Part shown: in pieces, positions 10,805-21,342 of the stretch | How the letters are laid out: each line of letters begins with the position of its first letter | Position numbering within the stretch: the stretch's first letter is position 1 | NCBI GenBank assembly: GCA_019009955.1 | Contig: CM032228.1 | Coordinates: 96,592,501-96,656,500, forward strand | DNA: 64,000 nucleotides | Direction of reading: 5' to 3' | Origin: Riptortus pedestris | Taxonomy: Eukaryota > Arthropoda > Insecta > Hemiptera > Alydidae | Program-made: the position numbers and the translations under genes | The notes under the pieces: generated by a model | The model's database searches: none | What the model was told of the DNA's origin: nothing | Seen by the model: only the letters and a program-made list of their open reading frames with translations

Positions 10805-11396
10805 TTGTTACGTTTTATTACCAAAACCAGTAATAAACGTTTTTAATAAGAGTTCTTTAGGATTGCAAAATTAAATACTCGCAAGTTTCACAGTTTTTAT
10901 CACCACAATTTCACAATGCACAATACACTTGGTAATTATTCTTAATTACTACTCACAGTATACACTGATAGCGTCACTGTTCTTCAGATTACACAGTCCA
11001 ACAATTCACTCACGGTCACTGAAATTCACAACAAGACGGCACTGCACTGTCCTTGACTTGGCGGCACTTCACTGTCCTTTACTTCGCGGCACTGCACTGT
11101 CTTAAACACGGCTCTAAACTGTTACTTACAGTCACGGCACAACACTGTTCTTCTTATAAAAACACTTTACCGCACTGCACTAAGTCGCACTGTAGCACTG
11201 ATGTGAACATCAAGCCAGGTGACAATAAAACTGACTCGCTCGCGGCTGGCCCTTCTTTATATGTCGGCATACATCAAAGGGGAATTGTCTGGACCCCTTG
11301 ACGTCTGGCTGGAAGGTACTGGTAGGAGCTTCTTTGATCTATATCGCACACGCGACTCTCTCTGAAGGATTATTCATTTATTTAATTTTCGCAACA
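10805..11396 (-). repeat. Solo gypsy-type LTR with 5-bp target duplication
   Basis: The 592-bp segment starts TTGTTACG and ends CGCAACA, and is flanked on both sides by CTATA (10800-10804 and 11397-11401). This is a typical LTR retrotransposon 5-bp duplication. Its first about 200 bp align with 4986-5190. No coding region adjoins it, so it is best read as a solo LTR left by recombination between two LTRs. Inside, near 11033-11105, a unit of about 25-28 bp containing cggcact.cactgtc is repeated three times. Orientation is inferred from the related element. Confidence 0.7.
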
Positions 11397-11401
11397 CTAT
11401 A

Positions 11402-11622
11402 CTTAACTCATTATACTTAAAGCGTTGACCTTTATCTCACATGGTAAACCTAGAGTGTCGAGTTCGATTCTTGCCTGGGCAAAGGAAATTATTTAGTGAC
11501 GAAATTCATTAAATAACGTCCTAAAATCCCACCCTGGCTTGAAAAGGGTGGTAACCTGTAGATAACCCGTCCCGATTAGCCTAAGTTGCAAAAAGTGGAC
11601 GTTAATAAATAAATAAATAAAT
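11402..11622 (+). repeat. tRNA-derived SINE (family C)
   Basis: The 5' part includes aaagcgttgacctttatctc and a B-box-like gagttcgattcttgcc. It is followed by the shared body (ttatttagtgac.aaattcattaaataa, cccaccctggct.gaaaagggtgg) and an (aaat)n tail near 11605-11622. The same order occurs at 14847, 34468 and 53268. The 5' end seems truncated at the solo LTR junction. Confidence 0.7.
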
Positions 11623-11787
11623 CATTATACTAATAATTATATATTGCTGAAAAATTTACAAAAATGATCTCCCAAAAAGGTGAAGATATAAAAGATTGCA
11701 CAGAAAAATGACCAATTCAGTCGCCCATACCAAAGTCATTTTCAAATTTAAAGTCAGAAATATTTCCTGCTAATTAATACTTAATGA

Positions 11788-11935
11788 GGGGTTCAGGTTG
11801 GCCGTGAGAGTTATGACGTTGGTCTTAATCTCTTAATCTCTCGTGGTAGACCTAGAGTGGCGGGTTTGATTCCTGCCCTGTGCAGTATACATTTATTTAG
11901 TGACAGACTCATTAAATAAACTCCTTAGTGCACAG
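11788..11935 (+). repeat. tRNA-derived SINE (family C), 3'-truncated
   Basis: It holds the tRNA-like head (ggttggccgtgagagttatg, ggtagacctagagtggcggg) and the B-box-like gggtttgattcctgccc, then ttatttagtgac. The copy stops after ctcattaaataaactcctta, before the conserved tail. Confidence 0.65.
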
Positions 11936-12103
11936 TTTACAAAGTGGTAAAACTATAAGAACAACAAATATTTTCCAAATTTCAAACGAATCCGTTTTCT
12001 CTTAACATTATACTTACAAGTTTATTTGATCACTATGAATTAAGAAAAATTAATACTAATTTGTTCCTGCTGTTTTTAGAAAATTTCAGCTGAGTTTGTA
12101 CTT

Positions 12104-12174
12104 ATGATGATGAGTTTGTACTTTTTGTAAACTTTCTTCACATGTCCATCAATCCTAAATAGGAGATGACAAAA
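12104..12174 (-). repeat. Family B fragment, inverted
   Basis: The block tcttcacatgtccatcaatc, followed by ctaaataggagatgacaaaa and atgaggtc, is the reverse complement of the family B terminal segment (gacctcattttcgtcatctcc, then the atcaatgg...tgaagaa block). Confidence 0.5.
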
Positions 12175-12831
12175 ATGAGGTCTTCAATTTATGTGATTGT
12201 ATCTATAGGCTACACTTCCTAAATGCCCCATAAGTCACTGCCCTAAACAAGGGACAGAAGATCTCCCGCCAATAAAAGCATGAGTGGAGAAAATCCACTC
12301 AAAGACTGAATGTGTGTGCTTGTGTGTGTGTGCACATGTATGTCGTGTTAAGAAAACCCATCCTGGTTAGCCACAGTAGCATAAATTGGATATTAATTTT
12401 ATTAAATAAAACTTAAGAAAATTTCCTACTTCATAATTCAAATCAATTGTTAATTTCAGTAGAACCATTCTTATAGGAAAAGGAAATTTGTTGGGTGTAA
12501 GTGACCTATATTTGACAATGAAATTGATCAAAACATCTAATGTAGCTAATTTGGTTAAAAATGTATGTTATCCATTCACCTAAAAGCTTCATAAATGAAA
12601 CACTAGAGAGAATAAAATCCCTATTTTCCTTCATTATAACTTTAACAAGATATTTGAATAAGGGAAGCAATAAAAAAGTGTTATTAGCTGATTTAATTTA
12701 ATAGTCTTCAATCAATTTTTTTTTTCATTTACAAGCATTCTAATATTGTTTCACTAGTAATAAAAACTCTTCTTGTAGACCATACTCTATTCTAACAGAC
12801 CATTTCTGGTAAAATATAAAATTTGTCTCCA

Positions 12832-12837
12832 TTTATT
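12832..12837 (-). terminator. Candidate poly(A) signal for ZMYND10
   Basis: TTTATT on the plus strand is AATAAA on the minus strand, about 70 bases after the ZMYND10 stop codon. This is a usual distance for a short 3' UTR. The region is AT-rich, so chance occurrence is possible. Confidence 0.4.
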
Positions 12838-12907
12838 ACATTTGATATTTCAATAACATATTTAATGAAAACAAAAAAAAAAAAAATTCTGAAAGAACAT
12901 TCTCATA

Positions 12908-14188
12908 CTATTCACAAACTGCTTTATGCACCTTCCAGTGTTCTACCTGACATTTCCTAGAACAGTACCAAACTTTTTTGCACTTAGAACAACGTTTCAA
13001 AGCTTTAGTACAACAAAAATTGCAGGTATTAACATTGTCAGCCATAATTTCCATTCCATCAAGTCCGCTTGCAAAACATTTTGCTAATTTAACAATATCT
13101 TCATGTTTTGGATAAAGCAGAAGCCCTGCCTTACCCAAAGCTATTTTGTTCCACTTTTCATGATATTGGTACAGTAGTTTGTCACGATAACTTTCTGATA
13201 TTTCTACAATTAGGGGATTTGAAACAGACTCTTGATGTGAATTGCTTATACTCAACCTGTGAAGCCAGATTTTCAAATCTGCCAATGGACTTAATTGGTC
13301 TACCACATTGTCATGTAAGCGCCAAGTTAATTTAGATAAATTGTCTTTCCGATAATCACTGTAGTAATAAACTGTGTCACATGTTGAATTTAATAACAGC
13401 TGACGAATAAGTAGCCAAGTTTGACATTCTACTTGGCTAAGAACAGGATCATCAGAGCGCCATTCCCTCCACTTGTTGTTTTCATATTTATATTGTTTCC
13501 CATCTTTCTTATAAGACCATAAATCAGTTTCAAGAACACGAGCTACAACTAATGGTAGATCATAATGTGTATACAATCTTGAAGATGCATTTAGTGACAT
13601 TTTATCTAAGTTCTCTGCTACAAAACGAAGAAGACTAATACAGGAAACTCCTATTGTTACTTTCATACTTGACTCATAATGTTTAATTTCACTTAGGGGA
13701 TCAGAATCATCCTTTGTAATTTTGCTGGTTTGATAACAATCCTTAGGATTAAGATTTGTAATTTTTTCTACAGCATAGTCAATTAAATCTATACACATGT
13801 CACCAAGATCCCAAAACATATCCCCATGAAACAAAAGGGCTTCCAGTAAACCTACCATCATTACTTCACTGTAAAGTACAATGTAGATAGGAAATGACTG
13901 TTCAGGTCTTGGAGAAAAAGCCAGAACTTCGGGTAACACTTTTTCTATCCACACTGAAATATTAATTAATTCTTTAGCAAAATCTGTTATCCTGTTATAA
14001 ACTGAAAGTGCTGATTTGATCCTTTCAGGGCCTTCAGTTCTTACTTCAATTACAGCCACTTGATACAATTTACAAAGCTTCTCTCTACTCTTAAACCATA
14101 AACTAGATCCAATGTCATCCAAGTCATACGGTTTGAAGTGTTCTATAATATACTCAATTTCAGAAGTAGTTAAAACATCCTCTGCCAT
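12908..14188 (-). CDS. ZMYND10: ZMYND10 homologue, dynein axonemal assembly factor
   Basis: This is a 426-residue protein in one uninterrupted frame, close to the usual length of about 440. Family-like blocks run in order: an N-terminal alpha-helical region, FPIYIVLYSEVMMVGLLEALLFH (residues ~100-122), the DLIDYAVEKITNLN block, TWLLIRQLLLNS, the HDNVVDQLSPLADLKIWLHRLS block, and KWNKIALGKAGL. Residues 389-426 form a MYND zinc finger with CNFC, CSKC, CSRKC, a histidine pair and a final Cys. ZMYND10 acts in the cytoplasm with LRRC6 and chaperones to pre-assemble axonemal dynein arms. In arthropods the targets would be sperm flagella and ciliated sensory neurons. The ATG is chosen because the frame opens with it and the N-terminus aligns with the family. 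Lack of introns is notable: either introns were lost or this is a retrocopy that has stayed intact. Confidence 0.93.
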   Translation of the reverse strand: MAEDVLTTSEIEYIIEHFKPYDLDDIGSSLWFKSREKLCKLYQVAVIEVRTEGPERIKSALSVYNRITDFAKELINISVWIEKVLPEVLAFSPRPEQSFPIYIVLYSEVMMVGLLEALLFHGDMFWDLGDMCIDLIDYAVEKITNLNPKDCYQTSKITKDDSDPLSEIKHYESSMKVTIGVSCISLLRFVAENLDKMSLNASSRLYTHYDLPLVVARVLETDLWSYKKDGKQYKYENNKWREWRSDDPVLSQVECQTWLLIRQLLLNSTCDTVYYYSDYRKDNLSKLTWRLHDNVVDQLSPLADLKIWLHRLSISNSHQESVSNPLIVEISESYRDKLLYQYHEKWNKIALGKAGLLLYPKHEDIVKLAKCFASGLDGMEIMADNVNTCNFCCTKALKRCSKCKKVWYCSRKCQVEHWKVHKAVCE

Positions 14189-14514
14189 TGTAAATGAAAG
14201 AACAATTCCTGTGTTAAAGATGTAATCACAGGCAATTTATAGTAACTATGGAAACCACTTCAAAAAGTGTAACCAATGACAACAAATAAAGCAAATAATT
14301 TCACTGTTAGGATTTTAGTATAATTTACATATTGTTTGATTATATCCAGTTTCCATTACATGAACTTGCATAACAATCAGTGGCTAAAATATTAAATTAA
14401 ATTAGATTATAAATAGTTAATTATATTGAATTGTTACTCAAAATAAAAATGGAAGTAGTTGCTATTTGTTATTAATGTTCACTTTATGCTGATAAAGCTA
14501 ATTAAGATAGGTAT

Positions 14515-14645
14515 TGCTCTTTTCTAGCCAAGGTGTGACTAAGGATTTTATGAAATTGTCATGAAATAAATTGCTATTACCCAGTGAAAATCCAACTCAC
14601 AACTCTAGGCCAGCGCCTTAACTCACATGGCTAACATGAGTCCTT
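14515..14645 (-). repeat. tRNA-derived SINE (family C), decayed copy
   Basis: The plus strand reads tttctagccaaggtgtgact, atgaaataaa, then a damaged head with a gccagcgccttaactcacat..ggctaac block. This is the reverse complement of the SINE body and tRNA-like head. Confidence 0.5.
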
Positions 14646-14846
14646 ATAAGTAGTAAAAGCTTACATTTTGATAATTACATCAAATCAAATTTGATATTAT
14701 TTTATTACTAAATGCCTAAAAGCAAAATAGAGCATAAAATAAATGAATTGATACAATTTTCAATGGGATTTCAAAAGCTGATGTCCATAGTGTAGTAGGT
14801 ATCCCAAGTCTAATGAAATATTTTACATTTCATGGTATTGTGTGGG

Positions 14847-15036
14847 GGCTCAGGTTAGCCATGTGAGCTAAGGCATTGGTCTTGATTTACTTGGTGGACC
14901 TATAGCTTTGATTCCCACCTGGAGAATAACAATTTATTAGGTAACAAATTCGTTAAATAAAATTCTTAGTCCCACTTTGGCTAGAAAAAAGTGCTAACAT
15001 GTACATAGCCCATCCCGAAATGGACTTAAATAAAAA
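14847..15036 (+). repeat. tRNA-derived SINE (family C)
   Basis: Head: gctcaggttagccatgtgag, then ctaaggcattggtcttgatt, with a B-box-like ctttgattcccacctg. Body: aatttattaggtaac, cgttaaataaaattcttagt, cccactttggctag, and tagcccatcccg. Tail: aaataaaaa. The element is close to full length at about 190 bp. Confidence 0.7.
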
Positions 15037-15698
15037 ACTTTAGCATTAAGATTCTAGTTTTGTTTGTAGATAGGGGAATCCAGGGTATATTTTCCAGCCT
15101 CAAACCTGCCACAGTTTCAGTATATTTGGTCTTACTGCAACACACATTTATTTATTTTGTTATAAAATTGGGGAAATGTGTCAAGAAAATTAAATATATT
15201 GAAAACCAAAAAGAAATTTGAAAGTCTAACCTTTTAAAAAAAATAAAATAAAGTCTGCTCTAGTTAGTCAGCAACTACTTCTGTTAATAATAAACCAAAA
15301 ACGAAAAGAAATAAAGTAACTAGTCAACACAATACATTAAAAGGGGAAAGAAAAAGTTCTGAGAAGGTTGTGTGCAAAAGTAGACAAATATTGCTGATAA
15401 ATTTATTGCTTTTGCCAAATGTATATAAAAGAAGTACTAAGTACTAGAAGTAGTACAATGTACTAGATGTTTTATTTATTGATTTTTTTTTGTTTCAATA
15501 TTGATTGCATAAAATGAGACTATGAAATAGTTTTCTGGATGAGTAAGGAAAATATCCTTTAAGTAAATATCCAGTTCCATGTACCTTTTTTTTTGCCCTA
15601 TAAACATGCAGTAGTGCACATTTTCAGTAACCAAAATTTAATATGTCTATCTGGAAAATATTTTTTTGATGCCAGCTGGTAAATGTTAATTTAATTAT
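15037..15698. other. Unassigned AT-rich DNA
   Basis: No gene or clear repeat is recognised between the two SINE copies. Confidence 0.5.
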
Positions 15699-15880
15699 TT
15701 TTGTTATTTATTAACTTCGACTTTTTGCAACGAAGGCTAATTGGGACGGGTTATCTACAGGTTACCACCCTTTTCTAGCCAGGGTGGGATTTAGGATGTT
15801 ATTTAATGAATTCCATTACTAAATAATTTCCTTTGCCCAGGCGAGAATCGAACGCCACTCTAAGGAAGGTCCAGTGCTCC
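15699..15880 (-). repeat. tRNA-derived SINE (family C), inverted
   Basis: The plus strand shows ttatttattaacttcgactt, then ttgcaacgaaggctaattgg, gttatctacaggttaccacc, agccagggtgggat, and gcgagaatcgaacgccactc. This is the reverse complement of tail, body and tRNA-like T-arm. A further short piece of the same family lies near 16030-16085. Confidence 0.7.
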
Positions 15881-16269
15881 CCAATGTCATGAAGCCAAAG
15901 GTAATACCAATTAACTACAACAAAATTGCAACCTTCTTACCCAAAAAAAAAAAACAATTCTAATTTAATTAAAATGTTCAATTTTTGTTAAGAACAGATA
16001 TAATTTTCAAGAAAGCAGTTTTTCTATTTTTAAATTAAATTATTTATTTACGTCCACTTTTTGAAACTAAGGCTAATTGGGAAACTTTGTATTTTTAATG
16101 GTACAATAAAGTAAATTTGTACCTAGGATTTTTTTTTTTTTTAATCTTTTACTTACATTTCATAATATTTTGGGCGACTGTGACGACATAAATAATCAGT
16201 TTTGATATGGAAAGATTAAAAAAAGTAGAACAGTTATAAGAAGTTCATTCAGAAAAATGTTGAACAATT

Positions 16270-17520
16270 TGAATTATTTGTTAGAAAATGAGCCTGAAAA
16301 GTTAACAGATATTCGGGGAACTTTATTAGAACAAAACGCTGAAGAACTTGAAAATGTTTACAGGCAAGTATATGATTGAATGCTAGAAAATGATAGCTTT
16401 ACTGAAGAATATTTACTGAATGAGATATCCAAAGCAGATGAGTATGCATTTTTATTTAAAATAGCAAGGATAAAAGTACAAGAGATTATTGAACACGTTG
16501 TACCTGAACATTTTCATTGTGCTATTCAATCTGATGCTAGTTGTAATGCTTATAAAAGAAAATTTAAACTCCCACAAATTGAGCTCAAAAAGTTTTATGA
16601 AACTTTAATGAACTGGTTACTGTTTTGGAGCCAATTTAGTAAGAATCACAATGATGATGGTATAGTTCCAGAGGATAAATTTCAGTATTTCTTTTCAAGC
16701 AGTAGTTCCGGGTACTAGATCTCATGTTGTTCATAGTTTTCCGCCCATTGGGTAAAATTACTTTAAGCCTATTGAAAGTTTAAAGGCCTGGTTTGATAAA
16801 TATGATTTACTTGTTGAAGTATATTTCCAAGGGCTTTCAAAAATATTGCTCATTAAAAAAAAACAGAAAAAATAAAGATACTAACAAACTACAATAAGAT
16901 ATTATCTAAAGAAAATCCTGTTCCACATGATAATGTGCTGACAAACAGACCTGCTAATTTTAGCCCAAAAGAGTATAACCTTTAACAAAAAATGAGAAAT
17001 CCTCACTGTAACAGCAATGTTTTAAAATATGTACGTATATTAATTGACACAGGCTCTCAAAGACCGTATATTTTAGCAGATGTAGTGTCAAAAATAGTTT
17101 ATGACTGTGTGGGTAAAGACTATTATACATTCTTTGTTTGGAAATATAAAATCAGCAGAGCAAATTCACCAATGTTACCGTGTGTTTCTGTCAAGCATGG
17201 ACAATAAATACGAATGTAATTTTGAAGTCATTGACCAGTCCACAATTTGAGGAGATCTTCCTCACATTACATCTGGACTTTGGATTGAGGAGCTTAGTGA
17301 GAAAAACATTACTTTGTCTGACACTGTTGAATAGAGTACAGTTAAGTTCAGGGCTTGTAGCTAAACAAACTCATCTGGGATTAGCCTTATGGGAAAGATA
17401 CCAGAAGAACATCATGGGGAAAACACAATACCATCTGTTGTGATAAGTATGTTTATTAATGAGGCTGATATTGCAGATCTTTGGAACTCAGATTAGATTG
17501 GAATCAAGGAGCCGTATGCA
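16270..17520 (+). pseudogene. BEL/Pao retrotransposon gag-protease remnant
   Basis: The frames give a BEL/Pao-type gag (DUF1759-like) sequence: KLPQIELKKFYETLMNWLLF, WSQFSKNHNDDGI, EDKFQYF, then PGTRSHVVHSFPPIG and ESLKAWFDKYDLLVEVY. A protease segment follows near 17035-17085 with RILIDTGSQRPYIL, the Asp-Thr-Gly active-site motif. Near 17405-17510 the pre-RT sequence IPEEHHGEN... and LWNSD.IGIKEP appears. Stops and frame changes break it at several points. The coding sequence breaks off near 17520 and continues at about 19490, after about 2 kb of inserted repeats. Confidence 0.82.
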
Positions 17521-17739
17521 CATAGTTCAAAGTCAAAAAAAGTCCGGCACTAAGCACGTTTCCCACATGAAGTTATACAATAGAGAAATCACCATTTATT
17601 CACCAATAGAGACCCGAGCAGTTACGGAAATGGCCGAACTAGCTTTTGGCGGAAACTCACTCGTGTGTTATCCGCCCATATTTAATAAAAATTCAAATAT
17701 CTCGGATAATATTCAACATAGAGAATAAATGTATAGAGC

Positions 17740-17947
17740 AATATTTATAGTAAATTTAATTTGCAATAAGGTTGCTTCTATACAATTTTTTGATCTGACG
17801 TATGGTAACGGAGGTATTGAGAAAATCCCCCCCCCCACTGGTCCGATTTCAGCCATTAACGAATTTGATCTGTCTTTTTGCATAAAACGTTTAAATATCG
17901 AGTTTGGTAACGATCAAACAAAAATTGCGACTGCTAGAGCGTTAACA

Positions 17948-17952
<5 letters not shown>
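17740..17952 (+). repeat. Family B upstream part
   Basis: It contains tttaatttgcaataaggttg, the gaaaatccccccccccactgg C-tract, gatttcagccattaacgaa, and ttgcgactgctagagcgtta, ending in a TA tract. The same order is seen near 21000-21285, 41340-41525 and 44400-44570, and inverted at 58050-58200. The family B terminal segment lies beyond the family A insertion, at 19343. Confidence 0.7.

Positions 17953-18009
<57 letters not shown>
17953..18009. repeat. (TA)n microsatellite
   Basis: Pure TA tract of about 57 bp at the junction between family B and family A copy 2. Confidence 0.95.
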
Positions 18010-18010
<1 letters not shown>

Positions 18011-19340
18011 TAGCTCAGATACCCGGCTTCGCCCCGGAATTCATTTAAGGCTGAATGGTGATGGTATTTTTTTGGCAAGGCTTTACTTTGCACAATATTT
18101 TGACATTTACTCGTTCCAGGTTTTAGGGTCTATACCCGTTGTGGATTTGTTAATAATAAAATTAATTTTTTATGTAAGACCTTTCTGTCCTCCATATTGT
18201 CATATTTCCCGTGTCCTGTGCATTAGGCATAGATTGAATTATTAAGGACAAAATATTAACATTGATTTGAAATAATTTTTCCATGTGAGGTACCTGGTAG
18301 TTCATATTGGAAAGAATTGTTGAGCGTATCAATATTTCTACTTAAATTACTTGTTTCATACATTGTTCCCGAAAAAATTTATAAAACAAAAGTTACTCTA
18401 AATATCAAAGTAAACAACTTTTGTTATGTGCATGTTTGTTGAAAAACAAATAGATAATGAAATATCGCGAATTTTTATTTCAGGCCTCCCTTATAACCCC
18501 CACTCCCATTCGAGCTTAAAAATTGTAATATAGCTTATAATCATGGAAGAATTAATGCTAATTGACATACCGAGTTTTGTTAAGTTCGGTTCAATCATTA
18601 GTGCCCAATAAAATTGTTGGGTCCCGCTAAAGTTTTAGTGTATATCTCGTTTATAATATGTTATAAGACAAACGTGAATATCACAAAAGTTACTTCAAAT
18701 AAAAAAATAAACTACTTTTGTCATGTGCATATTTGCAGAAAAACGAATAGAAAACGAAATACCGCTATTTTTAAATTCAGGCCTCCCTTACAACCCCCAC
18801 TCCTGCCCGTCCCTAGAAATGTTGGTATGGCTTATTATAATGAAGGCGTTAGTGTTAATTCACATACCGAGTTTTATTTGGTTCGGTTGAGTCTTTTGTG
18901 CCAAATAAAATTTCACTTCCGCTATAGGTTTTAGGGAATATCTCGTTTATAATTCGGTATACGAAAAAAGTTGATATAGCAAAAGTTACTCTAAATAACA
19001 AAATAAATAACTTTTGTAATGTTTATATTTGCCAAAAAACCAATAGGAAATGAAATATCGCTATTTTTAATATCAGGCCTCCCTTATAACCCCCACTCCT
19101 GTTCGTTTCAGAGAATATTAATATAGCCTAAAGTCTAAGTTGGGTTAGTAGTAATATACATACCAAGTTTCATAAAATTCGGTTCAGCCGTGTATGCGTG
19201 AAAATGTAACAAACAAACAAACATACACAAAAGAAACAAAATGCAGTTATGGTGTCTATGGCATGTGAAACGAAAATTTATCGTGAAATTTCAAAAAAAA
19301 AATCAATGTACGGACAGAGGTTACAATTTTATATATATAT
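18010..19340 (-). mobile_element. Family A Helitron-like element, copy 2 (three internal units)
   Basis: On the minus strand it starts at gtaacctctgtccgtacatt (19325 down) and ends ...ccggggcgaagccgggtatc, then tgagctag, next to a TA tract. Unit markers (cctccctta.aacccccactcc on the plus strand) lie near 18485, 18782 and 19079, giving three units of about 297 bp. The 3' end has the GC hairpin ccggggcgaagccggg followed by CTAG and a T. It interrupts the BEL/Pao element inside a TA tract of family B. Confidence 0.7.
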
Positions 19341-19342
19341 AT

Positions 19343-19468
19343 AATTTTGAACAGACCTCATTTTCGTCATCTCCTGGGTAGGACCGATGGACATTTGAAG
19401 AAATTTTTCGAAAATCGCATCATGAGTATGACCTCAATAGCTGATTTCCCTTAAGGGAAATCTGCTAA
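19343..19468 (+). repeat. Family B terminal segment
   Basis: It runs from tttgaacagacctcattttc to a palindromic end, gatttcccttaagggaaatc, then tgctaaaa. It pairs with the upstream part at 17740-17952, so one family B copy has been split by family A copy 2. Confidence 0.7.
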
Positions 19469-19484
19469 AAATAAACTTTCTACA

Positions 19485-20620
19485 AACATCTATTGATCAA
19501 GAAGGATGTATATAGTAAATCTACCGTGGGTAAATGGTCATCCACCTTTACCTACAAATAAAAGTTTGTCAAAAATTAGACTAGTTTGTCACTAAAAAAC
19601 ATAAAGTAAATAGTTTATATGAAGATTATGAGGCAGTATTTCAGCAATGGCTTTAATAGGGAATAATTGAAATTGTACCTGATAATGAAATTAGAAAAGA
19701 CTGCTGTCACTACTTGCCTCACAGACCTGTAGTTAAGGAATTGAGCAGTATGACTCGAACACACCCAGTAATTGATGCATCTGCTAAAGAAAGATTTATG
19801 CTTTCACTCAATGACTTCCTACTAATTCCCTCTGTAATTTCACGTTTAAAGGTAGGTCATTACGATGTCATAGCCGATATTGCCAAGGCCTTTTTACAGA
19901 TTTCATTACAAATTAAAGAGAGATTATTTAAGAGTCTTATTGTATAACAAAGAGGGTGATTTATAACTTTTGAGCACAAAAGAGTAGTATTTGGTGTTGG
20001 AGTAGTCCATTTTTATTAGGATCAGTGATTGATATTCATTTACAGAAATCACTTACAAACTCCACTGTTGCTCCTGAAATCATTGCGATACTACAGAATG
20101 TTGACAATGTTTCAACTAGTGTAGACAACATGGATCAACTGCACAAATTTATTGAAGGCTCTCGCAAACTAATGTCTGATGGAAGGTTCGATCTGAGAGG
20201 TTGGAGAACTTCAGGTTCTACGGAAAATATGTGCAAAAATTCTATTGTTAATGTTTTAGAAGTGAATTGGGAATCAAAATCAGATCTGCTAGAGGTAAGT
20301 TTTGAATGCTTAATAAAGAATTTAGATCTTTCCGATTTAACAAAAACAGATATATTGTCTATATCTTATAAATCTTTGATCCAATTGGTTTTATTTGCCC
20401 AGTTATGCTATTTCCAAAGATACTCTTTCAACGAATGTGGGAGTAAAAGATAGATTGGGATACTAAAGTTAGTGATTCCATTATCAGAGATTGGTTTGAA
20501 GATTTATCATCCCTTGTAAGAATTAAGATCCATGGTGGTTCTGATACATTTTGTCAGTAAAGAAGCTTATGGCACAGTGGTTTTCAATAGCTTAATAAGA
20601 TTGATTCTATAACATCTTTG
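19485..20620 (+). pseudogene. BEL/Pao reverse transcriptase remnant
   Basis: Coding resumes after the nested repeats with a pre-RT segment (YEDYEAVFQQWL...GIIEIVPDNEI). Then comes HYLPHRPVVKELSS, HPVIDASAKERF, SLNDFLL and IADIAKAFLQISLQIKERLF near 19700-19945. These are conserved blocks of BEL/Pao reverse transcriptase. Downstream, near 20090-20200, come FIEGSRKLMSDGRFDLRGW and then NVLEVNWESKSDLL (about 20250-20295). The YVDD region is damaged, with a gap between 19945 and 20090. Several stops and frameshifts are present, and RNase H and integrase are not identified. Confidence 0.85.
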
Positions 20621-20639
20621 GATACAACTCATAATAATG

Positions 20640-21280
20640 GCAATATTTTGAATTTACAAAATTCCCCACTAAACCCTCCTCCTAATCCACCCACGATTTC
20701 AGCCATTAACTAATACAATCTTTAGTGTGGAATTGAACAGTTAATATCGAGGATGGTATAGAAGAAATAAATATTTTTCATTCACAGCTGCAAAATCTTA
20801 ATTGATGACATCATCGCAATACTTATTTTCATGTATCTCACACAGTAAACATTCAATAGAACCAATATTTGGTATTTAAGCTTGGAATAATGTGGTTCAT
20901 TATATAACAGCTTACTGGCAATAAGACATGAGTCGTAAATGGGGGTTTACTAAAGGCTGAAAACAAAAAAAAATGCAAATATCTCCGTTAATATTAAAAA
21001 TAGAGAATATCTGTATATAACAATATTTATAGTACATTTTATTTGCAATGAGACTGGTGCTATATAATTTTTCAATAGGACATATAATAACAAAGATATT
21101 TCATATTTTCAAAATTCACCGTTCTTAACCCCCCCCCCCAACCCAGTGGTTTGATTTCAGCAATTATTGAACTAGACCTTTAGTTTCACATGAAATGCTT
21201 ATATATCAAGTTTGGTTACGATTAAATTAGAATTGCAACGACTAGAGCGGTAACAGACGTGTGTGTGTGTATATACAAAT

Positions 21281-21284
<4 letters not shown>
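20640..21284 (+). repeat. Family B, longest upstream part
   Basis: It contains a degenerate first unit (aaattccccactaaaccctc...cgatttcagccattaac) and a second unit (ttcttaacccccccccc...gatttcagcaattattgaa). The shared middle includes tcacacagtaaacattcaat, tggtatttaagcttggaata, tggttcattatataacagct, and gggggtttactaaaggctg. The repeated order suggests family B also carries an internal tandem unit of roughly 400-450 bp. Confidence 0.6.

Positions 21285-21334
<50 letters not shown>
21285..21334. repeat. (TA)n microsatellite
   Basis: TA tract of about 50 bp preceded by a short GT tract near 21258-21271, between the two parts of a family B copy. Confidence 0.95.
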
Positions 21335-21339
<5 letters not shown>

Positions 21340-21342
21340 CAA

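Noticed and set aside
11053..11301. 82-codon frame with Cys/His-rich text
   Set aside because: It lies wholly within the solo LTR and reflects its short tandem repeat.
13108..13335. Plus-strand open frame inside ZMYND10
   Set aside because: Antisense shadow of the intact 426-codon gene.
12908..14188. Treating the intronless ZMYND10 as a processed pseudogene
   Set aside because: No stop or frameshift in 426 codons, all MYND zinc ligands kept, and a plausible poly(A) signal downstream.
17729..18013. Open frame ending in a long Tyr-Ile repeat
   Set aside because: It reads through family B and a TA microsatellite; the repeat keeps the frame open. The same applies to frames at 21261, 35939, 47714, 50280 and 53419.
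18614..18934. Open frames inside family A (also 55831, 55986, 62057, 62444)
   Set aside because: Similar frames recur because the 297-bp unit repeats; they are frame coincidences in a non-coding repeat without domain motifs.
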